Positions 6,874-13,778 of a DNA stretch of 20,584 bases are shown here, one piece after another. The first letter of the stretch is position 1; each line of letters opens with the position of its first letter. This DNA comes from JAZDEU01 sp043808545. Its GTDB lineage: Bacteria; Patescibacteriota; Patescibacteriia; JAZDEU01. Under the pieces are notes generated by a model, which was given only the letters and a program-made list of their open reading frames with translations, was not told the origin of the DNA and searched no databases. The position numbers and the translations under genes are program-made. The stretch is from contig JAZDEU010000012.1 in NCBI GenBank assembly GCA_043808545.1, positions 1-20,584 on the forward strand, read 5' to 3'.

Positions 6874-7927
6874 CAGCTGTTTTTTTGTTGTTTTTTCTCA
6901 GTCTGCATTCTTCCAAAGCTTCGTCTGGAGTAGCATAATCCAAACATTTTAAAAATCTGCCATTGCATTTCCTTTCAATTAAACGGATGTCTTTTTTGTC
7001 ATATTTTGATATATTGCTTCCTTTCGGAATATATATTCTAATGAACCTGTTTAAGTTTGCGATCTCTCCTTTTTCCCAAGAATGATACGGGCGGCAGAAA
7101 TATATTTTTACTTTTAAAAGCTTTTCTAAAGTTTTGCGCATTCTAAAAAGAATATCATTGTCCAAAGTTAAAGTTTTCATTTCAGGGAATTTCTTCTTTC
7201 TTCTTTTAAAAGCAGAATGGACTTCATCGATGCAGACATTATAAATTATTTCTAAAAAAGCTTTTCTTGTTTTTCGATCGACGACTGTTAACAAAACTCC
7301 TTTTCCGCTTTTGCCAGACACAATAAAATCAGCTTCCAAATCGCCGACTCTTCCTCTATTATTGGCTATTTTTGGTCTATTTTCAATAAATACCCTCCCG
7401 TCTAATTCTACTTTTCTACTGCGCCTAAAATGGCGCTTTTTCTTTTCTAATTTTAACCCGATTATTTTTCCGTAAGGGCTTCTTAAAAATCTGTAAATCG
7501 TATCTTTCCCTATATTTGAAATTTCATTTTCTCTTTTTCTAATCCTTCCGCTTATCGATTCAGGAGAACATCCTTCTAAAAGATGCTTTTTGACAAAATC
7601 CCTTAATTTATCATTCGCAATAATTGATTTTCCCTGAAATCTTGCATTGTGTCTTTTTTCATATGCTTTCTGCTGGGATTTCTTGGAATCATAAACGCCA
7701 TTTACGCTATTGTTTTCAATTTCTCTTAAAATTGTTGATGCTGATCTATTAAGAGCGATTCCAATATCTGTAAGTGAATAATTTTTATTCAATAAAATTT
7801 CGATTTCACTTCTTTCGCTATTGTTTAAATGACTAAAATTTCTTGTTTTTTTTCATCTTAATTTTTATTAAAAAATTATTAAATTCATTATAGCATTTTT
7901 GCAATTCAAATGCGAATGTACCATTTT
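6821..7927. mobile_element. IS30-family insertion sequence
   Basis: An insertion element carrying one transposase on the minus strand. A short inverted repeat, AATTGCAAAA (6825-6834) and TTTTGCAATT (7897-7906), marks the ends, with weak extension outward. GGAACG occurs just outside both proposed ends (6815-6820 and 7928-7933) and may be the target duplication, but a 6-bp match can be chance. The exact boundaries are therefore uncertain by about 15 bp. It sits inside a Nudix gene. Confidence 0.65.
6845..7856 (-). CDS. IS30-family transposase, frameshifted at A8 and probably inactive
   Basis: DDE transposase. The continuous frame covers 6845-7792 (315 residues from a TTG). It holds most of the helix-turn-helix (YSLTDIGIALNRSASTILRE) and the DDE core: D155 (LEADF), D211 (TLDND) and PYHSWEKGEIANLNR (235-249). 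Upstream in the same frame the codons still read like an IS30 N-terminus (FSHLNNSERSEIEILLN). The natural ATG at 7856-7854 is followed by eight A residues and lies in another frame. Loss of one A, or slippage on the A8 run, would join them into a protein of about 336 residues. In IS30 relatives the third catalytic Glu lies in a G-x-x-E-N motif. Here this reads G-E-I-A-N, placing Ala at 245. The element is therefore likely immobile unless E243 can substitute. Confidence 0.8.
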
Positions 7928-7953
7928 GGAACGAGTTTTATAGTTCTAATTAT

Positions 7954-8155
7954 ATGGGTGATCCGAGTCTGCGTCCGAAGTTAGTGGTAACCGAGCCGAC
8001 ATTCGGAGTAGTCGTTCCTGCGGAGATGCGAAAGGCGTATCCGAGTTTGCCGTAACGGATTATACACACACACAACCCCTCTTTCTAGAGGGGAGCATAA
8101 TATAGCCGACGAATTTGTTTTGCAAAATTTGCAAAATGGGTTTGTCGGTTTTTTT
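7954..8155 (+). ncRNA. Candidate structured RNA ending in an intrinsic terminator
   Basis: About 110 bp of markedly GC-rich sequence in an AT-rich surround, dense in complementary segments. These are TCCGAA/TTCGGA (7974-7979/8002-8007) enclosing GTTA/TAAC (7980-7991), ATGCG/CGTAT (about 8026-8040), ATCCG/CGGAT (8039-8043/8056-8060) and CCCCTCT/AGAGGGG (8076-8093). A terminator follows. CCGA/TCGG at 7996-8006 competes with the first stem, so alternative folds exist. ATCCGAGTYTGC occurs twice (7961-7972, 8039-8050). It precedes a permease with its own promoter, so it is either a separate small RNA or a leader with an attenuator. It does not match tmRNA, SRP RNA, RNase P or any riboswitch consensus I know. 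Confidence 0.4.
8104..8155 (+). terminator. Intrinsic terminator after the structured segment
   Basis: The stem GCCGACGAA (8105-8113) pairs with TTTGTCGGT (8141-8149), including two wobble pairs. An inner AT stem (TTTTGC/GCAAAA) extends it, and an uninterrupted run of T follows. It ends about 110 bp before the permease ATG and just before that gene's promoter. Confidence 0.8.
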
Positions 8156-8163
8156 ATTGAAAA

Positions 8164-8187
8164 AATTATCGCGCATAATTATCGCGC
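8164..8187 (+). repeat. Tandem AATTATCGCGC repeat, possible operator
   Basis: Two exact copies of AATTATCGCGC (8164-8174 and 8177-8187) in 13-bp register lie immediately upstream of the putative permease promoter. The position fits an activator or repressor site, but no regulator gene is seen nearby. Confidence 0.35.
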
Positions 8188-8190
8188 GTA

Positions 8191-8219
8191 TAGCCAAAGC
8201 AAGAAAAATAGTATATAAT
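8191..8219 (+). promoter_or_regulatory. Putative promoter of the amino-acid permease
   Basis: TAGCCA (8191-8196) and a perfect TATAAT (8214-8219) are separated by 17 bp, about 46 bp upstream of the ATG at 8266. It lies downstream of the terminator at 8104-8155, which favours independent transcription of the permease. Confidence 0.55.
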
Positions 8220-8265
8220 AGAATAATAAAATGGAGCAGTTTATTCTTTTTTTATTGCAAATTAT

Positions 8266-9423
8266 ATGACAAAAGATACAAAAAAAATTATTTTTGCCAT
8301 TTCTACTCTTGTCGGAACTATTGTCGGGGTAGGAATTTTTGGATTGCCGTATATCGCGGCGCAAGCAGGATTTTGGCCGATAATAATATATTTATGCGGA
8401 GGCGCTGTTATTGTTATCGCGATTAGTCTGATTTATGGCGCGGTAATTATAGGTAGCGATGGAAAGAAAAGGCTACCCGGATATGTAAAAGAATATTTTG
8501 GCGGAAAATGGAGCATAATAAGTCTTCTAAATTTTCTTTTTGGGCTTTATGGTTCCCAGCTGGCATATATAATCATAGGCGGAAAATTTTTACAAGGTTT
8601 AATTTTTCCTATTTTCCCAATATCGCAATTTGCGGCGACAATGTTTTTCTTTATAATTGGTTCAGCATTGATTTATAAAGGGATAAAGTTAGTGGAAAAA
8701 ACTGAATTTTTTATGCTGATATTTTTATTTTTCATAATTCTTATATTCTTTTTTATCAGCTTCGGTAAAATAAATCCGGTCAATTTTTCAGGGTATGATA
8801 TGAATAAAATGTTCCTGCCGTATGGAATAGTTTTCTTTTCTCTTATGGGATTATCAATTTTGCCTGAAATAAAAGAGATGTTTTTAAAAGGCGAAAAAAC
8901 TAATAATTATTCTGAAAAAGGAAAGAAAAATTTTCAAAAAACTATTATATATTCAGTTCTTATCTCATTATTTATTTATATAATTTTTATCGCGGTGATT
9001 TTAGGCGTTAGCGGAAAAAATACATCAATAGAGGCCTTTTCAGGATTAAAAAATGTTTTATCAGATAGAATTATTTACATTGGTTATATATTCGGTTTTT
9101 TATCGGTATTCACATCATTCATAAGCGTTGGATTAACCATAGAAAAATCATTTATTTATGACTATGGCTTAAAATATAAAAAAGCTTTTATTTTAGCATC
9201 TATAGTTCCTTTAGCTTTATTTTTAGCCGGGTTTAATAATTTTTTATACATAATAAGCATATTAGGAACCATAACATTCGGGATTGATGGTTTTTTCCTT
9301 TTTGTTTTATATTTTAAAATTAAAAAGATAGGGAGAATTAAAGATGCAATTATTACAAATTATACCGCGTGGCTTCTTATTATTATGTTTTCAGTTGGTA
9401 TATTTTTAGCGTTGAGGGGCTAA
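8266..9423 (+). CDS. Amino-acid permease (APC superfamily, aromatic/AAAP-like)
   Basis: A 385-residue integral membrane protein with about 11 hydrophobic helices. Its first helix carries the glycine-rich broken-helix motif GTIVGVGIFGLPYIAAQAGF (17-36), the signature of amino-acid permeases with a LeuT-like fold. Overall it is closest in feel to the Trp/Tyr permease group, importing one amino acid with a proton or sodium ion. Substrate identity cannot be read from the sequence. Amino-acid import would suit an auxotrophic small-genome bacterium. The start has no Shine-Dalgarno sequence. A structured RNA candidate, terminator, tandem operator-like repeat and promoter lie upstream. A short hairpin repeat and the UMP kinase follow. 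Confidence 0.82.
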   Translation: MTKDTKKIIFAISTLVGTIVGVGIFGLPYIAAQAGFWPIIIYLCGGAVIVIAISLIYGAVIIGSDGKKRLPGYVKEYFGGKWSIISLLNFLFGLYGSQLAYIIIGGKFLQGLIFPIFPISQFAATMFFFIIGSALIYKGIKLVEKTEFFMLIFLFFIILIFFFISFGKINPVNFSGYDMNKMFLPYGIVFFSLMGLSILPEIKEMFLKGEKTNNYSEKGKKNFQKTIIYSVLISLFIYIIFIAVILGVSGKNTSIEAFSGLKNVLSDRIIYIGYIFGFLSVFTSFISVGLTIEKSFIYDYGLKYKKAFILASIVPLALFLAGFNNFLYIISILGTITFGIDGFFLFVLYFKIKKIGRIKDAIITNYTAWLLIIMFSVGIFLALRG

Positions 9424-9440
9424 AATTAAAAATAATCCTA

Positions 9441-9489
9441 AATTGTCATTCCGACCTCCTGCATACGCAGGTGGGATGACAAAATTTTT
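9441..9489 (+). repeat. Hairpin repeat abutting the UMP kinase start
   Basis: TTGTCATTCC (9443-9452) pairs with GGGATGACAA (9473-9482), and the inner CCTGC pairs with GCAGG. This is a minimal version of the dispersed GTCATTCC/GGGATGAC repeat. A T-run follows it, giving the look of an intrinsic terminator for the permease. The T-run ends directly at the next ATG (9492). Confidence 0.65.
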
Positions 9490-9491
9490 TT

Positions 9492-10172
9492 ATGAAAAAT
9501 ACAATAATTATTTCATTAGGAGGGTCTGTTATCGTTCCAGATAATATAAATTCTGAATTTTTAAAAGAATTTAAAAAAATAATTCTTCTAAAAATAAAAC
9601 AGGGGCATAGATTTTTTATAATTACTGGCGGAGGAAAAACTGCAAGAAGATATCAGGCTGTAGCAGATGAGATCGCGGGGTTAACTCGCGATGATTTAGA
9701 TTGGCTTGGGATTCATAGCACAGTATTGAATTCGCATCTTTTGCGTACTATTTTTAGATCCGTTGCTTATAAAAAGATTATTAACGATCCGCATGATATG
9801 AAAAAAAAGTTTAAAGAAAAGGTTATTATTGCATCAGGCTGGACTCCTGGATGGTCAACAGATTATATCGCTGCTAGAATAGCGCAGTATTATAAAATAA
9901 AAAAGATAATAAATATTTCTAATATTGATTATGTTTATACGAAAGATCCGCATAAACATAAAGACGCAAAACCGATAGAAAAAATTTCTTGGGCAGATTT
10001 TAGAAAAATAGTGGGCAATAAATGGGATCCCGGTCTTAATGCTCCCTTTGATCCAGTCGCAAGTAAATTAGGGCAAAAATTAGGGATTGAGGTGGACATT
10101 GTGAGCGCTGACATTAGCAATTTAGATAAGTGTTTGGATAATGGGAATTTTAGGGGGACTAGGATAGTGTAG
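9492..10172 (+). CDS. pyrH: Archaeal-type UMP kinase
   Basis: A 226-residue amino-acid-kinase-fold enzyme converting UMP and ATP to UDP in pyrimidine nucleotide synthesis. Motifs in order: SLGGSVIVP (8-16), GGGKTARRY (46-54), SGWTPGWSTD (115-124), NIDYVYTKDP (144-153), PFDPVASKLG (185-194) and the C-terminal GTRIV. The pattern matches the shorter archaeal UMP kinases rather than canonical bacterial PyrH of about 240 residues. Archaeal-type UMP kinases are known in CPR bacteria, one of the reasons for the lineage call. The ATG is separated from an upstream hairpin only by a short T-rich run, leaving no room for a Shine-Dalgarno sequence. A G8 tract begins one base after the stop. Confidence 0.88.
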   Translation: MKNTIIISLGGSVIVPDNINSEFLKEFKKIILLKIKQGHRFFIITGGGKTARRYQAVADEIAGLTRDDLDWLGIHSTVLNSHLLRTIFRSVAYKKIINDPHDMKKKFKEKVIIASGWTPGWSTDYIAARIAQYYKIKKIINISNIDYVYTKDPHKHKDAKPIEKISWADFRKIVGNKWDPGLNAPFDPVASKLGQKLGIEVDIVSADISNLDKCLDNGNFRGTRIV

Positions 10173-10173
10173 A

Positions 10174-10181
10174 GGGGGGGG
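10174..10181 (+). repeat. G8 homopolymer after the UMP kinase stop
   Basis: Eight consecutive G residues follow the UMP kinase TAG by one base. This is one of three long G tracts between 10174 and 11698 in an AT-rich window. It is intergenic, so a length change would not alter a protein. Confidence 0.9.
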
Positions 10182-10196
10182 CTTGCTATTTATTCC

Positions 10197-10375
10197 ACTG
10201 CTTAGCGTCTTTTGAAATAGTGGCAAAATGTCATTCCGACCGAGCGAACCAGACGCCCAAACGGCTGGTTCGTGAGTGGAGGAATCTGTTTATTAAGCCT
10301 AATTTAGTACTGTCAACAGATCCCTCGGCTACGCTCGGGATGACAAAAAACACTATTTCAACAGCAACTGCTTAG
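10197..10375. mobile_element. MITE-like element with 9-bp target duplication
   Basis: A non-coding inverted-repeat element flanked by exact 9-bp direct repeats ACTGCTTAG (10197-10205 and 10367-10375). Terminal arms are TTTTGAAATAGTG (10210-10222) and CACTATTTCAACAGCA (10351-10366). The next arms are GTCATTCCGACCGAGCG and CGCTCGGGATGAC, then GAGGAATCTGTT with AACAGATCC. It carries no transposase, so it would need one in trans. It shares the terminal arms with copies at 17132-17235 and 19333-19479. Confidence 0.75.
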
Positions 10376-10393
10376 TAATCCTATGGACAATGT

Positions 10394-10498
10394 ATGACTC
10401 TTACAGAAATTCACCGTTGGGATGAATTATGCGCAATTTTATTAAAAGCGCGCAAGGGCGATGGCAGGAGTATCGGCACTTTAAAAGTAGTTGATTAA
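10394..10498 (+). pseudogene. Possible 34-codon ORF or gene remnant
   Basis: A short open frame (MTLTEIHRWDELCAILLKAR, then 14 more residues) begins 18 bp after the MITE target duplication and ends 4 bp before the next ATG. Its composition looks like coding sequence and is richer in GC than the surroundings. There is no clear ribosome site and I recognise no family. A gene remnant clipped by the MITE is the likeliest reading; a true small protein is possible. Confidence 0.25.
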
Positions 10499-10502
10499 AG
10501 CT

Positions 10503-11543
10503 ATGAGCAAAAAATATTTTTATAGTATTTTTATAAGTTTTATTGTTTTTTTAGGGTTAGGGGGGGGGCTAATATTTTTAAAGCAGAAATCTATAAATTC
10601 CAGTCCGATTGTTTTAGAATTAGACAAAAAGACAATTACTTTAGGACCAATTGTCGGGGTTGAGAAATTTGGAAATTTAAAATTAGGTGGCAAGACAATT
10701 TCAGGAGAAGGGGACTATACATTCGCTCCATATATGGAAATACCCGCGTCAAAATTTTATGTAACAGGGATTCAAGATGATGATTGGTGTATCAATGAAG
10801 ATTGCGATCTTGATGGCGCCTTTATTCAAACTATGGGCGGCTGGTTGCAGATGGATACAATAGGTGTTGATCCGGAGCTTAAAGGAAAAGCTGGTCTCAA
10901 TTTTCCTGAAAATAAAAATGTAAAATCAATCGTGCTGATCGGCGATCACAATGGCAAGATTGCAGGTATTTATCCCAACAGATGTTTGAAAGATGTTGTT
11001 TCTATTCTAAAATTGCATCCGGATTTGGCGGATTTTAATCTTTTGAATGGAGTTGATGAATTTGGATCATTCAGAATTGGAGAACTTGCGCCGTTAAAAC
11101 CGGACGATTCTATTATTCATCTGTCGGACAAACTGGCTAAATTTTCGCCGAATATTCCCAAAGAAAAAAAATTTTATTTTTATTCTTTGCAAAAGAGAAA
11201 ATATAAAGAAGTCGGCATGTATGAACTTTATGAAAATGAGTATGTATGTTTTATATCCGGCTGCAGATATCCTGAACCAGATCCACCGCACGATTTTTTG
11301 TTTGGCTATATAGATGATCTGGGCGGATGGTTTTTAACGAATGATCAAAATAATTCGGAAATGGTAAAATTATTCGGTCTTAATCAAGAAGAAGTGCTGG
11401 CAGGAAAATCATCGCTTGTTATTCTAACAGATTCAAAAGGCATCATCCAAGCCATTCATCCGAATAAGACGATGAGCGATGCTTTAACAATTTTAAGCCA
11501 GCATCCTGATCTGGCGGATGTGGGGGAATTGTATAGAAATTAA
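10503..11543 (+). CDS. Secreted or anchored protein with duplicated C-x4-C domain
   Basis: A 346-residue protein with a signal anchor (about 5-26) and an extracytoplasmic body. I do not recognise the family. The body contains two copies of one domain, about 84-181 and 237-343. Each has a C-x4-C pair (C96/C101; C249/C254), then GGW (112-114; 274-276), a strand of the type SIVLIGDHNGKIAGIYPN or SLVILTDSKGIIQAIHPN, a helix, and an exact HPDLAD (172-177; 334-339). The paired cysteines suggest disulfides or a metal site. I use the ATG at 10503; an in-frame upstream TTG at 10491 lies inside another small ORF. A G9 tract (10560-10568) lies within the signal-anchor codons, so a one-base length change would abolish the protein. 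Confidence 0.75.
   Translation: MSKKYFYSIFISFIVFLGLGGGLIFLKQKSINSSPIVLELDKKTITLGPIVGVEKFGNLKLGGKTISGEGDYTFAPYMEIPASKFYVTGIQDDDWCINEDCDLDGAFIQTMGGWLQMDTIGVDPELKGKAGLNFPENKNVKSIVLIGDHNGKIAGIYPNRCLKDVVSILKLHPDLADFNLLNGVDEFGSFRIGELAPLKPDDSIIHLSDKLAKFSPNIPKEKKFYFYSLQKRKYKEVGMYELYENEYVCFISGCRYPEPDPPHDFLFGYIDDLGGWFLTNDQNNSEMVKLFGLNQEEVLAGKSSLVILTDSKGIIQAIHPNKTMSDALTILSQHPDLADVGELYRN
10560..10568 (+). repeat. G9 tract inside the signal-anchor coding region
   Basis: Nine consecutive G residues encode part of GLGGG (18-22) of the duplicated-domain protein. Homopolymeric G tracts of this length are prone to slippage, and gain or loss of one G would frameshift about 325 downstream codons. Confidence 0.9.
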
Positions 11544-11733
11544 AATCAATTATATTTTGACGGGAAAGTGATTTTAAATTTGACGAAGGCGGGGAAGCAG
11601 GTTTATTTTTTTGCTAAAGTGTGGTAGATTTATAGTATACTCGGATTCATTTTTAATTTCCCTCTTGACCTGCCTGCGCAGGCAGGGATGGGGGGGGGCA
11701 AAAGGGCGTGAGAGCATTACAAATTATTTTATT
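11544..11733 (+). other. Spacer before the R-M operon: frame remnant, promoter, palindrome, G9
   Basis: After the TAA at 11541, the same frame stays open for 27 more codons (to TAG at 11625-11627), ending in a plausible TKAGKQVYFFAKVW. This may be a decayed gene end or chance. A promoter-like pair follows: TTGCTA (11611-11616) and TATACT (11636-11641) with 19 bp between. The perfect 18-bp palindrome CCTGCCTGCGCAGGCAGG lies at 11669-11686 and a G9 tract at 11690-11698. The methyltransferase ATG is at 11734. Confidence 0.45.
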
Positions 11734-13014
11734 ATGCAAAATTTTAAAAAAATTATAGAAAAATTAAAAAAGATAAAGGTAAATAATTCTTGGGCGTTTG
11801 CGGATAAAACAAGAAAAGATACAGCTTATATTACACACGGATACCATCGTTATCCCGCAAAATTTATTCCGCAGATCGTTTCGCGATTGGCTGGGAAATA
11901 CACAAAGGAAGGTGATTTAATCGTTGATCCTTTTGGCGGGTGCGGGACAACCCTCGTTGAGGCAAAAGTTATGGGACGGCAATCAGTTGCCGTTGACATT
12001 AATCCCGTTGCGGTTTTGATTACGAAAGCAAAAATTACTCCGCTTGAGCCGATAAGAATTGAAAAAGAATTTATTGATCTAAAAAGCAAACTGGAAAATT
12101 ATAGCGAGGATACAAAGGTAAAAGCGCCTGTTCAAGAAAGGATTGATTACTGGTTTAAGCAGGAAGAAAAAAGAAAGCTCGCTTTTATTTTTTCTGAAAT
12201 TTCAAAAATAAAAGATCAAGATATTCAAGATTTTTTCTTTTGCGGGTTTTCTAATATTTTAAAAAATTGCTCAATTTGGTTGCAAAAAAGCAATAAACCA
12301 ACCAGAGATTTACATAAAAAACCTGCAGATCCGATCAAAATATTTTTTAAGCAAATTAAAATGATGGTGAGGGGGAATGCTAAATTTTATGAATTATTAA
12401 AACAAAAAAATTATTTAAAAGTGCCGAGCCAAGTATTTTGCGCTGATGCGCGTAAAATTCCAGTCAAAGATAATTCTGTTAGTTTAATTATTACTTCTCC
12501 GCCCTACGTTACATCTTATGAATATGCAGACTTGCATCAATTAACCGCTTTGTGGTTAGAATATACGAAAGATTTAAGCGATTTTAGAAAAAGGTTTATC
12601 GGGACATCTTATCATAGCAAAAAAGATTTAGTTTTAAATAGCAATATTGCTGAAAGTATAAGAAATGAATTATTGAAAAAATCTAAAAAAGTAGCAGATG
12701 AAGTATCTACTTATTTTAGTGAAATGAATCAGGTTTTTGTTGAGATGAAAAGAATATTAAAAAAGGGTGGGAAAACCTGTATCGTTATTGGCAATACAAG
12801 CTTGATAGGGGTAGAGATACTAAATGCAGAAGTTTTTACAGAGCAATTGCAAAATTTAGGATTTAAAATAGTAGATATTATAAAAAGAGAAATTCCGTCA
12901 AAAAATTTGCCATCTATTAGAGACGAAAAAACTGGAAAATTTGCTAAATTAACTAATAAAAATAAAATTTCTGTTTATCCGACAGAATATATTTTAATAA
13001 TGGAAAAAATATGA
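11734..13014 (+). CDS. DNA methyltransferase 1 of R-M system (TSPPY amino-MTase)
   Basis: A 426-residue S-adenosylmethionine-dependent DNA amino-methyltransferase, N4-cytosine or N6-adenine. The SAM motif DPFGGCGTT (65-73) comes first and the catalytic motif TSPPY (254-258) second, the reverse of the common beta-class order. About 180 residues lie between them. The SPPY form leans towards N4-cytosine. HRYPAKFIPQI (38-48) and WF...KDQDIQDFF...FSNILKNCS are shared in arrangement with the second methyltransferase, so the two are paralogues. I start at the ATG at 11734. The frame is open back to 11611 through a G9 tract, but that part is repeat-derived and not protein-like. Its stop overlaps the endonuclease start (ATGA). 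The promoter is probably at 11611-11641. Confidence 0.88.
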   Translation: MQNFKKIIEKLKKIKVNNSWAFADKTRKDTAYITHGYHRYPAKFIPQIVSRLAGKYTKEGDLIVDPFGGCGTTLVEAKVMGRQSVAVDINPVAVLITKAKITPLEPIRIEKEFIDLKSKLENYSEDTKVKAPVQERIDYWFKQEEKRKLAFIFSEISKIKDQDIQDFFFCGFSNILKNCSIWLQKSNKPTRDLHKKPADPIKIFFKQIKMMVRGNAKFYELLKQKNYLKVPSQVFCADARKIPVKDNSVSLIITSPPYVTSYEYADLHQLTALWLEYTKDLSDFRKRFIGTSYHSKKDLVLNSNIAESIRNELLKKSKKVADEVSTYFSEMNQVFVEMKRILKKGGKTCIVIGNTSLIGVEILNAEVFTEQLQNLGFKIVDIIKREIPSKNLPSIRDEKTGKFAKLTNKNKISVYPTEYILIMEKI

Positions 13015-13778
13015 CAAATTACACACCAACAAAAGAAGAACTAAAAAATTTTGGAGAAATTAAAAACACTATTTATATGAAGCCAAGCATAAAAAGAATC
13101 AATAATTTTATTGATGGTAAAAAAGATAAAAAGCAGGCTTTGAAAGATGTATTTAATCAAATTTATTCAATTATGATTGAGTCAAAAAATGAAGTAGAAA
13201 AAATTTTAATAGAAAGAAAAAATAAGGGAGAGATTAAAGATATTAGACAAGCAATGAAATCTATTGCGGGGAATAGTTTTGCAAACGCAATTATTTATAT
13301 TTTTTTACAGAATAAAATAATCGGCAATATTAAACCAGATATTTTTATAACAAGTAAAAAATCGCAAGTAAAAAATTTCGATAAAATTTCTACCATTAGA
13401 GTTGACGGAGAAACTCAAAAACCAGATGTTGATTTAATTATTTTTACAAAGAAAAAAAGCGGTAATATAAAAAAGTGCATAATTTTGTCTTTGAAAACTT
13501 CATTAAGAGAAAGAGCTGGACAAACATATAAGTGGAAATTATTGATGGAAATAGCAACTACTCAAAATTCCATAAAAGATAAATATAATATTTCCTATAA
13601 TCCAGAAAAAATGCCTTTGGTGTGTTTCGCTACGGTAAATTTTTATAATGAAATAAATAATCCACAGCATAGAGGAATGTTTAAATTTTTTGATAAGTCA
13701 TTTATCGCAAAGCCGTTAAATAAAAATTTTATATCGCCATTAGCCTCTTTAATTAATTTTGTAAATAAATCATTATGA
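13011..13778 (+). CDS. Type II restriction endonuclease, PD-(S)xK fold
   Basis: A 255-residue protein between two DNA methyltransferases, overlapping both by ATGA. A PD-(D/E)xK-type active site is visible: P138-D139 with D141 (KPDVDLIIF), then S160-L161-K162 (ILSLKTSLRERAGQ), with E180 as a possible helix-borne acid. Ser in place of the second acidic residue is known in the Cfr10I/Bse634I group. K162 is followed by K-x3-R166-E167-R168. A K-x3-[RK]-[DE]-R arrangement is known in EcoRII-, SsoII- and PspGI-like enzymes, where it contacts CC/GG bases. The N-terminal 110 residues are helical. BsaWI- or TdeIII-like families are the nearest I can suggest. The exact site cannot be deduced; a sequence containing CC and GG is an inference. 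Confidence 0.75.
   Translation: MTNYTPTKEELKNFGEIKNTIYMKPSIKRINNFIDGKKDKKQALKDVFNQIYSIMIESKNEVEKILIERKNKGEIKDIRQAMKSIAGNSFANAIIYIFLQNKIIGNIKPDIFITSKKSQVKNFDKISTIRVDGETQKPDVDLIIFTKKKSGNIKKCIILSLKTSLRERAGQTYKWKLLMEIATTQNSIKDKYNISYNPEKMPLVCFATVNFYNEINNPQHRGMFKFFDKSFIAKPLNKNFISPLASLINFVNKSL

Noticed and set aside
7984..7996. TGGTAACCG resembling a T-box (TGGNACCGCG) upstream of the permease
   Set aside because: It is about 110 nt before the terminator, outside any antiterminator position, and no specifier stem or AG-box is visible.
7954..8055. A 33-codon open frame (MGDPSLRPKLVVTEPTFGVV...) through the structured GC-rich segment
   Set aside because: There is no ribosome site, codon composition is unlike neighbouring genes, and the dense base pairing explains the GC better. 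It is also not the missing Nudix C-terminus.
8115..8426. A 103-codon plus-strand ORF overlapping the permease start
   Set aside because: It is Cys/Tyr/Arg-rich low-complexity translation out of frame with the permease, crosses a terminator and promoter, and has no family features.
11544..11627. A 27-codon in-frame continuation after the duplicated-domain protein
   Set aside because: It is too short to separate from chance, has no start codon and no recognised family. It is noted only as a possible remnant in the spacer entry.
11611..11733. N-terminal extension of methyltransferase 1 from an upstream TTG
   Set aside because: The 41 extra residues come from the palindrome, G9 tract and promoter region and do not look like protein. 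Homology to the sister enzyme begins after the ATG at 11734.
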